NCBI RefSeq assembly: GCF_012849095.1
Contig: NZ_CP051680.1
Coordinates: forward strand, 5,766,001-5,830,000
DNA length: 64,000 bases
From: Cohnella herbarum
GTDB lineage: Bacteria > Bacillota > Bacilli > Paenibacillales > Paenibacillaceae
Direction of reading: 5' to 3'
How positions within the stretch are numbered: the first letter of the stretch is position 1; every line of letters begins with the position of its first letter. The notes below the pieces were generated by a model that was not told where the DNA came from, did no database searches, and worked only from the letters and a program-made list of their open reading frames with translations. A program made the position numbers and the translations under genes. This document shows, piece after piece, positions 25,413 to 34,230 of this stretch.

Positions 25413-27214
25413 GTCAGACCTTCTTTCTCGGTGGGAATCGGTATCGTCATGATGACTGTCGTTCCGAGATCTTGCCTGCTCTCAAGTCGAATGCCGTAGC
25501 CTTCCCCGAACATTAAGCGGAGACGGCGGTGGACGTTTAATAAACCGATTCCGCCTCTCTTGGAATGCGCGTCGGAAATCTCCTCTTGTCTAGTCTCGGT
25601 CGCATTCGAATCATTGAGAGCCCGATCGAGCGAATCGAGAGTGTCCTTATCCATTCCGACGCCGTTATCTTCCACGATTATCGTTAGGTTCCCGTCCTGC
25701 TCTTCCGAACGAATGCGCAGAAGTCCCGGACGATTAACGGGTTCCAGCCCGTATTTGACGGCGTTCTCGATGATGGGTTGTAAAATCATCTTCGGAACCT
25801 CGATATCCAACCAACGATCCTCTACCTCGATTCGGGTTTGAACCCGTCCCCCGAGCCGTACCTCTATAATAGATAAATAATGGCGCAATTGGTCGAGTTC
25901 TCGGCGAATGGGGACGCGCGAAGCCTCTTTCCATTCGCTGCTGTACCGGAATAAGCGGGATAAAGCCAAGATCATTTTGCCGAGCCGGTCATTCTCCCTC
26001 TCGTCCAACATCCAGTAGATCATGTCCAGCGTATTGAACAGAAAGTGAGGATTCACTTGGGATTGCAGAGCTTGAAGCTGGGCGTTCTTCTCGCTTAGGG
26101 AAGCAAGCTTGATCCGTTCGATCAATTCATCCATCTGGCCGACCATATGATTGAAAGAGCCAACGAGAACGTTGAGCTCCTGGTAGGACTGCACCCGAAC
26201 TTGGCTCTTGAAGTTACCGAGCTCGACCTGCTTCATCTGTTTAATGAGCCGCTTGAACGGTAACGAGAAGGAGCGGGCGATAAGGGTCGCTAACGCGATG
26301 GCCGCCGCTACGAGAACGATCGAGACGGATAAGAGAAATTGCTGCGTCTCTTTCAGTTCCAGCTTGAAATCCCTATTCGGAGTAATCCCGATGACCGTCC
26401 AATCCGCCACGCTGATCCTCGCTGCGCTGATCAACGTATCCTCTCGTTCCCGAAGAAGCACCTCATCGTTCTTCAATCGGCCGGGCCAACCTGCGGGTAT
26501 CTCCGTGACTTCCTCTTCGGAAGGCCCCGTTCGAATGATTTCATCGCCTTCGGGCCCCTGAATAATGACGCTGCTTCCCGGTCCGAGACTGGCGTTCGTC
26601 AACGCTGAGCCGATCGCATCCGCATCGGTTTCAATGAGAACGATACCGATCGGTTTCAATGCGGACAGCTCGAACAGCTGACGCCCGAACGCGAATACGG
26701 GGCGATTAGCGCCGCTGCCCATTAGCGACTCGGGGAATACGCCGAGCCATATCATTTCGCCGGTCGATTGTTTCAGCGCCGTGAACCATTCTTTCTCCGA
26801 ATACCCGCGAACGGCGGCGCCCGCGGAACGGTCGAAGCTGAATACCTGGTCTTGGTACGTCACGATATGGATACCGACGATATCGGTCCTGGAGTAAAAG
26901 ATAGCGCCGAGAATGTCGGTGATTCGCCGATCGATATTCACGCGTTCTACCGGATTCGAAGACGGACTCTGCAACAGCTTCATGAGTTCGTTGTTGCTAT
27001 TCAGCGACTTGGTTACGGTGTCGTACCCTTTGAGCATCAACTCGAACAAACCGACCGTTTGGGAAATGTTTTTCTCGGCGATTACGCCGATTTTATCCCG
27101 GATCTGATCGGTTGTTCTTTCGTAATAGACCAAGCTAACGATAAATAACAAGCCTAACATGCTGAATAAGAAAATGAGGAAAATCCGGCTGCGAATCGTG
27201 CGAAAACGAGTCAT
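25409..27214 (-). CDS. Sensor histidine kinase (YesM-like), module A
   Basis: A 601-residue membrane kinase: helix at about 10-30, extracellular dCache-like sensor (about 35-290), second helix (about 295-315), HAMP, then the His_kinase domain of the YesM/LytS type with QALQSQVNPHFLFNTLDMIYWM (phosphoacceptor His) and a HATPase domain with IIENAVKYGLEP (N box) and VEDNGVGMD plus GGIGLLNVHRRL (G boxes). It probably senses the sugar or the liganded binding protein of the module. No strong ribosome site precedes the ATG; the start may depend on coupling to the permease gene 21 bases upstream. Confidence 0.93.
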   Translation of the reverse strand: MTRFRTIRSRIFLIFLFSMLGLLFIVSLVYYERTTDQIRDKIGVIAEKNISQTVGLFELMLKGYDTVTKSLNSNNELMKLLQSPSSNPVERVNIDRRITDILGAIFYSRTDIVGIHIVTYQDQVFSFDRSAGAAVRGYSEKEWFTALKQSTGEMIWLGVFPESLMGSGANRPVFAFGRQLFELSALKPIGIVLIETDADAIGSALTNASLGPGSSVIIQGPEGDEIIRTGPSEEEVTEIPAGWPGRLKNDEVLLREREDTLISAARISVADWTVIGITPNRDFKLELKETQQFLLSVSIVLVAAAIALATLIARSFSLPFKRLIKQMKQVELGNFKSQVRVQSYQELNVLVGSFNHMVGQMDELIERIKLASLSEKNAQLQALQSQVNPHFLFNTLDMIYWMLDERENDRLGKMILALSRLFRYSSEWKEASRVPIRRELDQLRHYLSIIEVRLGGRVQTRIEVEDRWLDIEVPKMILQPIIENAVKYGLEPVNRPGLLRIRSEEQDGNLTIIVEDNGVGMDKDTLDSLDRALNDSNATETRQEEISDAHSKRGGIGLLNVHRRLRLMFGEGYGIRLESRQDLGTTVIMTIPIPTEKEGLT

Positions 27215-27235
27215 ATCGGTTGCCGATCGAGCCGC

Positions 27236-28117
27236 TTAACCTTTTACGGCACCGGCTACCATTCCTTTCGTTATTTTCTCGCTGAGCAAGAAATAAATCA
27301 GGATGACCGGCAAAGCACCGAGCACCAGGAAAGCCCCGATCGCGCCGTAGTTGACGGAATATTGGCTGACGAAGCTGTTGACTCCGAACGGTAATGTTTT
27401 GAGCTTTTCGGAAGAAATAAAAGTAGCCGCCAGAATGTATTCGTTCCAGATGTTAATGAAAGCTAGAATACATACCGTTACGATCGGCGGAACCGAGATC
27501 GGAAGAATGAGCGAACGGAATATCCGGAATACGCCGGCCCCGTCTACGATTCCCGACTCTTCGATCTCTTGCGGAATAGCTTTCATGAAGCCGCTCAGGA
27601 TGAAAACGGCGATCGGCGTCTGGAAAGCGATATAAGGCAGTATGAGCGACAGATGCGTGTTTAGAATATTGATGTTTTTGAAAATAATCATGAGCGGAAG
27701 CAAAGTTCCCTGCATCGGAATCATCATGCCGAGCAAGAAGGCGAGAAGTACGACTTGGCCGTATTTCCAACGGAATCGGGTAATGGCGAATGCCGTCAAC
27801 GAAGCCAACAAAATGACGCATACCATCGTGATCGAGGTAACGAGCAAGCTATTGGTCAGATACCTCCAATAGTTGCCGCTCTCGATGGCGGCCGTGTAGT
27901 TGCTCCATTGGAATACGGCGGGCAACGCGAAGAAATTGCCCGACAGGATTTCTTCGTTCGTCTTCAGCGAGTAGATGAACAGCCAGACGAGCGGATATAG
28001 CTGAGTGACGAGCAGGATGCCGAATATGACGAACACGATGGCTTTCGTTATAGAGAAGCGGCGGCGCCGGGTAGGGGCGACGGCCGGTTTCATCTTCATG
28101 CTTGCGGATTGGCTCAT
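27236..28117 (-). CDS. Sugar ABC permease (MalG-like), module A
   Basis: A 293-residue membrane protein with six helices, EAA loop (ESGIVDGAGVFRIFRSLILPISVPP) and the C-terminal ending EKITKGMVAGAVKG typical of MalG-type subunits. The N terminus is a basic cytosolic tail (PTRRRRFS). It lies 16 bases after the first permease and forms the channel with it. No ATPase is encoded in the module, so a shared ATPase is needed. Confidence 0.92.
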   Translation of the reverse strand: MSQSASMKMKPAVAPTRRRRFSITKAIVFVIFGILLVTQLYPLVWLFIYSLKTNEEILSGNFFALPAVFQWSNYTAAIESGNYWRYLTNSLLVTSITMVCVILLASLTAFAITRFRWKYGQVVLLAFLLGMMIPMQGTLLPLMIIFKNINILNTHLSLILPYIAFQTPIAVFILSGFMKAIPQEIEESGIVDGAGVFRIFRSLILPISVPPIVTVCILAFINIWNEYILAATFISSEKLKTLPFGVNSFVSQYSVNYGAIGAFLVLGALPVILIYFLLSEKITKGMVAGAVKG

Positions 28118-28133
28118 GGGGAGCGCCTCCTCC

Positions 28134-29027
28134 TTAGTTGAATCGTTTGTCTAACCGGTTGAACAAGAAATTGATAATGACTGTAGCCGCGAGGCAGACT
28201 ACGACCAGGAATGAAGCGATGGCGCTTCCGTATCCGTATTTCATCGATAGGAAGGACATGTTGTACATGTGGCTAGAGATAACGTCCGTAGCATGCGCCG
28301 GTCCGCCGCCGGTCATGACCATAATCAGATCGAACGATTGAAGCGAGCCGATGAAGGAGAGCACGACGGATATTTTGAAAATCGGAACGATCAATGGCAA
28401 CGTAATATATCGATCGGCCTTAAAGCCTTCGGCGCCGTCGATCTTGGCGGCTTCGTAGATGTCGGCCGGAATGTTCTGAATGCCGGTGAATTGAATGAGG
28501 ATATGATACCCTAAGTATTGCCATAAGCCGACTACGATAATGGCGTAGATAGCCACCTTCGGTTCGGTCAGCCAAGAATGCGTCCACGATTCCAAACCGA
28601 GCTTGATCAGGATCTGGTTGATCATCCCGCCCATGGAAGCCGGATTATAAATCGTCTTCCATAACTGGCCGATAACGGCAACGGAAAGGATGACGGGGAG
28701 AAAATAACTCGATACGAGAAAACTCGTTCTGCGAACGTAGCGGCTAATCAGAATAGCCACGAACAAAGCGAGCGGCAATTGGATAAGCATCGAGAATCCC
28801 GCAAGCAGGAAAGTCCGTCCGACCGCGGGCCAGAATACGGAGTCGTTCGTGAACATTTTCTCGAAGTTCGCTAACCCCACGAACTTGGAAGCGCCAATTC
28901 CGTTCCAATCCAACATACCGCTGTATACGGAGACGATTATCGGTACAAACACGAGACATACATATAGAAGCAAACACGGCAACACGAACGCCGCGATCGT
29001 CCAACTGGATACTTTTAATACTTTCAA
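28134..29027 (-). CDS. Sugar ABC permease (MalF-like), module A
   Basis: A 297-residue membrane protein with first helix WTIAAFVLPCLLLYVCLVF, EAA loop (YEAAKIDGAEGFKADRYITLPLIVP) and GGGPAHATDV, all standard for MalF-type subunits. I place the start at the TTG at 29027, 10 bases after GAAGGAGG; the longer frame upstream would cross the intercistronic hairpin. The paralogue at 56315 uses a TTG at the same point. The two proteins differ at about 27 of 297 positions by eye. Confidence 0.9.
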   Translation of the reverse strand: MKVLKVSSWTIAAFVLPCLLLYVCLVFVPIIVSVYSGMLDWNGIGASKFVGLANFEKMFTNDSVFWPAVGRTFLLAGFSMLIQLPLALFVAILISRYVRRTSFLVSSYFLPVILSVAVIGQLWKTIYNPASMGGMINQILIKLGLESWTHSWLTEPKVAIYAIIVVGLWQYLGYHILIQFTGIQNIPADIYEAAKIDGAEGFKADRYITLPLIVPIFKISVVLSFIGSLQSFDLIMVMTGGGPAHATDVISSHMYNMSFLSMKYGYGSAIASFLVVVCLAATVIINFLFNRLDKRFN

Positions 29028-29061
29028 GGCCTGCGCCTCCTTCGAACTTCTCTTTGCGATA

Positions 29062-29091
29062 ACGAAAGGGGCCGCTGGGCGCCCCCTTCGT
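29062..29091 (-). terminator. Intercistronic hairpin after the module A binding protein
   Basis: ACGAAAGGGGC and GCCCCCTTCGT can pair (one mismatch) between the binding-protein stop codon and the ribosome site of the first permease. It is expected to protect upstream mRNA or attenuate the downstream genes. Confidence 0.6.
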
Positions 29092-29113
29092 ACCGAAATA
29101 TCCACGATCGTTA

Positions 29114-30454
29114 TTATTTGTTGTCTTCGTACCCTTGTTGGTGTTCTTTGGCTACGCTAGCCGCGTCTTTCTTAGCGACGAACAGGTTTTGGATGCTGGA
29201 AAGATGAACTTGAGCCGTTCCCGGGTTCATCGTATTGTCGAATGCCAGGTCGCCGCCTTTAACATCTTTGAAAATGCTGAGCACATCCATCGCCATGTCG
29301 GAATATCCGGCTGCTTTGAAGTCGCCTTCTACTTTCTGAGCGATACCTACGGCGCCTTTGGCCGTGAACGTTTCTTTCGGGTAGTTCAGCATGAAGTAGT
29401 TCAAGAAATCAAGCGTTTCCGCCAGATGTTTGCTGTTCTTGGAAACGGCGAATCCGCTTCCCGGCGCCAGCATGAACTCGTCCGGGTTGCCTTTGCCGTT
29501 GATGGTCGGGAATTTGAAGACGCCTACGTCGCCGCTTGTACCGACCGTGGAAGTCTCGATTCCTCCGGTTGCCCAGCTGCCCATGTAGTACATGGCCGCT
29601 TTACCGGTCTTGAATAAGTTCTCGCCGGCATTATAGTCGAAGGAAGTCGCGCCTTCTTGGAAGGCACCTGCTTGTACGAGCGACTGGAATGCGTCTACGG
29701 CTTCGACGAACGCCGGATCTTCGAACGTTTTCTTGCCGTCTACGACGTCTTGCAGGAAGCCCGGGCCGCCGTTCGTGCGAAGAAGCATATTCATGAACAG
29801 GAACGAACCGGTCCAAGTATCTTTTTCTCCGATCGCCATCGGTTGAATTTTTTTGGCTTTCAGTTGTTTAACGACTTCGACCATTTCTTCGAACGTTGTC
29901 GGCACTTTCGCGCCGGCTTCTTCGAACATCTTTTTGTTGTAATAAACCAGGCCGACGTTGTTGCCGTCAGGCAAGGCGTATAGGTTGCCGTTGAACGAAT
30001 AGTAATCGAGGATGCCTTCTTGGAACGTATCTTTAAGTCCGTTCTTCTCGACCATTTCGTTCAGCGGGGCGAACAGGTCGGCATCTACGAACGGCTTCAT
30101 TTGAGCAGCCGGGTTAACGATCGTAATATCCGGAATTTCCTTCGAAGCGGCTTGCGTTTTCAACTTCAGCTTCTGCTGGTCCGTATTGAGCGAATCGAGC
30201 TCGATCTTCACGTTCGGGTGATCGGCTTCGTATTGCGCGACGATTTTTTTCATCATTTGGTGTTTCGGATCGGTTGCGTCGGGATAGATGTTCTGGAAAG
30301 TAATCGTAACTTTCTCTTTTCCGCCTGCATTGCCGTTCGTGCCGGAAGCTTCGGGGCTCGAAGTATTGTTTCCGTTGTTTCCGCACGCGGCCAAGCTAAC
30401 GGCAAGCGCGCCGGTCAAGATCGTACCAATCACTCTTTTGCTAGTCTTATTCAT
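29114..30454 (-). CDS. Sugar-binding lipoprotein, module A
   Basis: A 446-residue secreted lipoprotein: signal peptide ending in LAVSLAAC (Cys near 23), a Asn/Ser/Gly-rich tether, then a family 1 solute-binding fold with VTITFQNIYPD, GNLYALPDGNNVGLVYYNKKMFEEAGAKVP and GKAAMYYMGSWATGG. It would bind a carbohydrate of unknown type at the outer membrane face. AAAGGGGACC precedes the ATG. Its mature part is very similar to the product at 54817-56205; the tether differs most. Confidence 0.93.
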   Translation of the reverse strand: MNKTSKRVIGTILTGALAVSLAACGNNGNNTSSPEASGTNGNAGGKEKVTITFQNIYPDATDPKHQMMKKIVAQYEADHPNVKIELDSLNTDQQKLKLKTQAASKEIPDITIVNPAAQMKPFVDADLFAPLNEMVEKNGLKDTFQEGILDYYSFNGNLYALPDGNNVGLVYYNKKMFEEAGAKVPTTFEEMVEVVKQLKAKKIQPMAIGEKDTWTGSFLFMNMLLRTNGGPGFLQDVVDGKKTFEDPAFVEAVDAFQSLVQAGAFQEGATSFDYNAGENLFKTGKAAMYYMGSWATGGIETSTVGTSGDVGVFKFPTINGKGNPDEFMLAPGSGFAVSKNSKHLAETLDFLNYFMLNYPKETFTAKGAVGIAQKVEGDFKAAGYSDMAMDVLSIFKDVKGGDLAFDNTMNPGTAQVHLSSIQNLFVAKKDAASVAKEHQQGYEDNK

Positions 30455-30486
30455 CTGTAGGTCCCCTTTGAGGTTGGAATGTTCTC

Positions 30487-30542
30487 ATTATGCGATGAAT
30501 GGGGAATGCGGACAATGAAGTTACTTAGGAGAAGATGTTTGT
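30487..30542 (-). promoter_or_regulatory. Promoter and candidate response-regulator site, module A
   Basis: On the minus strand TTGTCC (30515-30510) and CATAAT (30492-30487) are 17 bases apart. Directly upstream and overlapping the -35 is a box pattern ACAAACAT, 3 bases, CTCCTAA, 5 bases, TTCATTGT (30542-30512). The same boxes with the same spacing occur before module B, while the flanking sequence differs. Confidence 0.65.
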
Positions 30543-30696
30543 ATTTTCAAGGTTCGTCTTTGAATGCGCGAATGACGTACTCTTGTGATTTCCCACTGGA
30601 CGGGTATTATACGCGGCGCATGAAAAAAAGGGAGCCATCCACAGAAACGTCAAATTATAAGGTTTACAGGAGTACCTTTCCTGGAATAACATAAAA

Positions 30697-30717
30697 GAGA
30701 CCGAACCGTACGGTCTC
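30697..30717. promoter_or_regulatory. Palindrome before the DJ-1/PfpI gene
   Basis: GAGACCG and CGGTCTC form an inverted repeat with a 7-base spacer, and ACCGTACGGT inside it is a second, perfect palindrome. It sits 25 bases before the start codon. It could be an operator (TetR sites often look like this) or a terminator for minus-strand transcription, since TTTT follows on that strand. Confidence 0.45.
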
Positions 30718-30741
30718 AAAATAGCAGAAGGAAGGGATCCC

Positions 30742-31797
30742 ATGCTCGCGCAAATCGTGTTGTTCGACGGATTTGATCTGATGGATGCTTTAGCTCCGTA
30801 TGAGGTATTCGTGGCTGCAGAAATGTACTCGGGAGGAGCGATCCGGGTTGAACTCGTAACGGCGGAAGGCGGACGGCAAGTCTCCAGCGGAACGAACAAG
30901 CTTCCGATCCCCGCAAGCGGAGGGATCGATTTGGAGAGGGCCGGAATCATCCTTGTGCCGGGAGCTTCAGGGGACGTCGCCGGAGATGGACCGAACTCCG
31001 TGGTATCCATACTGCAACGGGCGTCCGAGACTCGGCTGACGGGGCTCGTTAGCGAGGCGCTAGAGAAACCCGGCTTTACCGTAGCGACGGTATGCGGGGG
31101 ATCGCTGATGCTGGCCATGACCGGATTACTGGAGGGTCGCCATGCGGTTACGAATCATCTCGGCATGGATGCGCTTGGGGCGATGGGAGCCATTCCCGTT
31201 GCGGCAAGAGTCGTCGATGACGGTAATCTCGTGACTGGCGGGGGAGTGACTTCGGGTCTTGACGTTGCCTTGTATTTGGTTGAACGGGAACTGGGCCCGA
31301 GAATCGCGCATGCGGTTGAGAAGCTGTTCGAGTATGAAAGGCGGGGAACAGTTTGGCAACCAGGCGGGATTCCCCCGTTGAGGGAAGCGGCAAATTCCGA
31401 TTCGGCCGCGGCACAGTCTCTTAACGAAGCGCCCATGGGACTTGCGGATAACCTATCGTCGAATGCTTCTCTCTTCGAAGGCGTGTGGAGTATCGTGATC
31501 TTAACGCCGATCGGCAAACAGAACGTGACGTTGCATATTTCCGAGGAAAACGGCCGTATATGGGGGAAAGCCGTTCAAGGGGACGAAGTCGCGGAACTCG
31601 TCGATCCTGTCGTTAAGGGCAACCGGCTCTTATGGTCTCAGCGCGTGAAAAAGCCGATGCGCTTGAATCTGAAGTTCGAAATGTCCCTGCAGGGCAACGA
31701 ATTGATCGGGATTGCCAGAGCAGGCATGCTTCCTGCTTCGAAGGTGACGGGCGAGCGCACATCAAGCCTAGGAGCAAGCGAGCCTAAACGCTCTTGA
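30742..31797 (+). CDS. DJ-1/PfpI family protein with C-terminal beta domain
   Basis: A 351-residue fusion. Residues 1-195 are a DJ-1/PfpI domain of the isonitrile-hydratase/ThiJ-like branch: FDGFDLMDALAPYEVF with the conserved Glu, and the nucleophile elbow VCGGSLMLAMTGLLEGRHAVTNH (Cys near 118). Residues about 235-340 form a beta-rich domain (GVWSIVILTPIGKQNVTLHI...GKAVQGDEVAELVDP...RLNLKFEMSLQGNELIGIARAG) of a type that also occurs at the end of unrelated bacterial enzymes. Substrate unknown. GAAGGAAGGG precedes the ATG. Its end overlaps the end of the convergent TetR pseudogene by 14 bases. Confidence 0.85.
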   Translation: MLAQIVLFDGFDLMDALAPYEVFVAAEMYSGGAIRVELVTAEGGRQVSSGTNKLPIPASGGIDLERAGIILVPGASGDVAGDGPNSVVSILQRASETRLTGLVSEALEKPGFTVATVCGGSLMLAMTGLLEGRHAVTNHLGMDALGAMGAIPVAARVVDDGNLVTGGGVTSGLDVALYLVERELGPRIAHAVEKLFEYERRGTVWQPGGIPPLREAANSDSAAAQSLNEAPMGLADNLSSNASLFEGVWSIVILTPIGKQNVTLHISEENGRIWGKAVQGDEVAELVDPVVKGNRLLWSQRVKKPMRLNLKFEMSLQGNELIGIARAGMLPASKVTGERTSSLGASEPKRS

Positions 31798-32376
31798 ACG
31801 TGGCTAGCCAACGCTCGATCTGATTCGTTGCGAAGCCGACGTGCTTGTTATCCCGTGTCAGTCTGCTTGCCATGATTCCGCCCTCGATCGACGAGAATAT
31901 GAAGGAAGCCGTCGATTCGAGATCCATGTCGGGGCGGAATTCCCCGGTATCTACACCCCGCGCAAGCAGGCTCTTGATAAACGACAGCATCTGCTCGTAT
32001 GCCTCAAGAGCTTGGTTACGCAACAAGGGGAAGGAATGGTCGCTCTCGACGGCGGTATTCAGGAAAGGGCACCCCCTTGGATGGGAGGGTTATGCACGGT
32101 ATCGCTGTATACGCCGCACATTGCGAGGATCTTGCCGGTCGCCGTTGGGGGTCCTTCGATCGCGGCGGAGAAATGAGCCCATAACACTTCGCCCGCGTAT
32201 TTGAACGCTTCGATCGCTATGTCGTCCTTGCTGGAGAAGCTCCGGTAGAGCCCGCCCTTGGTCAATCCGGTGGCGTCCATAATATCTTGCATCGTAGTGG
32301 CCGCGTATCCCTTCCGATTGAACAGTTCGGCCGATTTCATGATGATATGAATTTTTGTTTTTTCTCCCTTGCGCAT
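31784..32376 (-). pseudogene. TetR/AcrR family regulator broken by a one-base frameshift
   Basis: The N-terminal part (32376-32059) is a good TetR domain: KIHIIMKSAELFNRKGYAAT, MQDIMDATGLTKGGLYRSFSSKDDIA. It runs to NPPIQGG and then into ALS and a stop. Shifting frame at the five-base G run (plus-strand C5, 32072-32076) gives CPFLNTAVESDHSFPLLRNQA and continues smoothly to the C terminus at 31784. The family usually has GGCP at this point, so one G is missing from what should be a run of six. With one base added the gene would be exactly 197 codons plus stop. It is either a true inactivation, a slippage switch, or a sequencing error. It is divergent from the DUF2306 gene. Confidence 0.85.
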
Positions 32377-32500
32377 GGTCCAATTCCTTTCGCGGATTCG
32401 TTGAAACCGTCGTTATCCCGCTTTTCGTTTCATAAATCATAGCACAACTTGCTTGGCAATTGTCAGGTAGAGGCCGGATATCCGGAGAGAGGGAAAGCAT

Positions 32501-33157
32501 ATGCCAAAAACGAAATCTTTATATTTAATTATGTTTGCGGTTATCATTGCCTTTATTTTGTACGTCGTATATGCCAATTTCGTTAGCGATCCTCAGGCTA
32601 AGGGATTTTTAAGCCATAAATCCGGCTTGGATCGGACCGTTAACGTCCCGGTATGGTTAAACGTGATGAATATCCATGTTGCGTTTGCCTGCTTGGCCAT
32701 GATTTCGGGGGCGATTAATTTCGCGGAACGCATCTCGGCGAAACACCGGAAGTTCCACAGAATCAACGGTTACGCTTATGTGCTCTTCGTCTTGGTAGTC
32801 GTCGTTACGTCAGGATATATGGCCCCGTACGCGACCGGGGGGAAGCCGAGCAGCATGGCGTTTAATCTATTGAATATCATGTGGCCATCCGTGACGATCG
32901 CGGCGATTGTCCAGATTAAGAAGAAACGAGTCAATAAGCATCGGAAATGGATGATTCGAAGCTATGCCTTCTGCTTCACGAATATGTTCATTCATGCGAT
33001 TACCTTTGTTGTCCACGAAGGATTGAACATGGAGTATCCTGCCAGTTATACGATCGGAGTCTATGGGTCGATCGTACTTCTGCTTCTTCTTGCCGAGATC
33101 GTCATACGGGCGACTAATGCGAAAGACAAAAGACCCCCCGCCTTTTGGACGAACTAA
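32501..33157 (+). CDS. DUF2306 membrane protein
   Basis: A 218-residue integral membrane protein with about six helices and the DUF2306 pattern: NIHVAFACLAMISGAINF, KHRKFHRINGYAYVLFVLVVVVTSGYMAPYATGG and NKHRKWMIRSYAFCFTNM. The conserved His residues in KFHR and KHRKWM resemble haem or metal ligands, but function is unknown. GAGAGGGAAAG precedes the ATG. The last codons lie inside a terminator stem. It is divergent from the broken TetR gene, which may have controlled it. A second family member lies at 48303-48980. Confidence 0.9.
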   Translation: MPKTKSLYLIMFAVIIAFILYVVYANFVSDPQAKGFLSHKSGLDRTVNVPVWLNVMNIHVAFACLAMISGAINFAERISAKHRKFHRINGYAYVLFVLVVVVTSGYMAPYATGGKPSSMAFNLLNIMWPSVTIAAIVQIKKKRVNKHRKWMIRSYAFCFTNMFIHAITFVVHEGLNMEYPASYTIGVYGSIVLLLLLAEIVIRATNAKDKRPPAFWTN

Positions 33158-33166
33158 AGGCGGGGG
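33135..33166. terminator. Bidirectional terminator overlapping the DUF2306 stop codon
   Basis: CCCCCGCCTTT (33135-33145) pairs with AAAGGCGGGGG (33156-33166). The left arm is coding sequence of the DUF2306 gene and the stop codon is in the loop/right arm. On the minus strand TCTTTTGTCTTT follows, so it can also end the convergent oxidoreductase transcript. Confidence 0.8.
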
Positions 33167-33217
33167 TTTGAGCCCCGTAGTTTATTTCAGGGTAAGTTAG
33201 AGCTTTCGTTCCGAATC

Positions 33218-34126
33218 TTACAGGGTCACGGGCTTTCCCGTAGCCCTGCTCTCATTGCTTGCTTCCATGAAACGAACGATTTCCAGCATTTCTTCGGGTT
33301 CGATCGGGGAAATTCCCGTACGGAACATCCCTAGGATATGCTCCAACAATCCGGAATAATAAGGCTTAGGGTGCCCGGAGACGTCAATGAACTGAGTACC
33401 TTGCCTTCTATGCAGCAAAGCTCCGAACTGACCGTTGCCCATTCGATTGCCGCGGAGAGTTCCCATCCTTCCGTCGAACCACTCCCCGACGATGCAATCC
33501 CCGTCCTCGTTCGATACGGCCGTGACCTTTCTGCACCCTCTGCCTAGACCGGCGTACAACATTTCGACCACGTGAATGCCATACCAGAACAAGCCCGGCT
33601 GCGTGGGCTGGATAACCATCGGGCCGTAACCGTCCATGCCGATAATGGCTCCGTTGCTCTCGTCGGCTTTTGCTTCTAACAAGGCTTGCGAGTATCGTAA
33701 CGAGGAACAACTCATCACCGGCACATGATGGCGGGCGGCTAGTTCAATAATGGCTTTGGCCTCTTCGGAGCTAATGGCTAGCGGCTTATCGATGAAGACG
33801 GGTTTGCCGAAGCCTGCGATTCGTTGGAACTGTTCATAGTGCACGCGGCCGTCCACGGATTCCAACAAGATCGCATCGCATGCCTCGGCGACGGCTTCCG
33901 GGGAAGCGAGCAACGGAATGGAATACGAATCCTGTAATTGCTTCGTAAAGCCCTCCGCGCGGGAATAGCTCATTTCGAAATCCGTCGAAACGCTAGTGTA
34001 GGCCGCGGTGATTTTCCCGCCGGGAACGTGATAAGGTTGAGACTCGTCGTGCAAGATTTCCGCGAATGCGACTACGTGCGAAGTGTCCAAGCCGATCAAA
34101 CCCAATCTCAGGTTTTGCTCCGACAT
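33218..34126 (-). CDS. Gfo/Idh/MocA family oxidoreductase
   Basis: A 302-residue protein with the family fold: N-terminal LRLGLIGLDTSHVVAFAEIL, the EKP-equivalent FIDKPLAISSEEAKAII (about 115-130) and a C-terminal domain with YGIHVVEMLYAGLGRGC containing the probable catalytic His. As in the protein at 9701 the GxGxxG loop is not classical (GLDTSH instead). The start at ATG 34126 has AGAGGACG upstream; a longer frame exists but would overlap the next gene's coding region and lacks a site. Substrate unknown, probably a sugar or inositol derivative. Confidence 0.85.
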   Translation of the reverse strand: MSEQNLRLGLIGLDTSHVVAFAEILHDESQPYHVPGGKITAAYTSVSTDFEMSYSRAEGFTKQLQDSYSIPLLASPEAVAEACDAILLESVDGRVHYEQFQRIAGFGKPVFIDKPLAISSEEAKAIIELAARHHVPVMSCSSLRYSQALLEAKADESNGAIIGMDGYGPMVIQPTQPGLFWYGIHVVEMLYAGLGRGCRKVTAVSNEDGDCIVGEWFDGRMGTLRGNRMGNGQFGALLHRRQGTQFIDVSGHPKPYYSGLLEHILGMFRTGISPIEPEEMLEIVRFMEASNESRATGKPVTL

Positions 34127-34230
34127 TTGACGTCCTCTTTTCTCAGCGACGCTGGCTATTTCCTTCATGATAAAGTCCCGCCGATATGAAGACAAGTCTA
34201 TATGTCGTCCATTAATCGGACGTTTCCCGG

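Noticed and set aside
31784..32376. Two separate small genes instead of a broken TetR gene
   Set aside because: The second piece has no start region and continues the TetR C-terminal domain in register once one base is restored.
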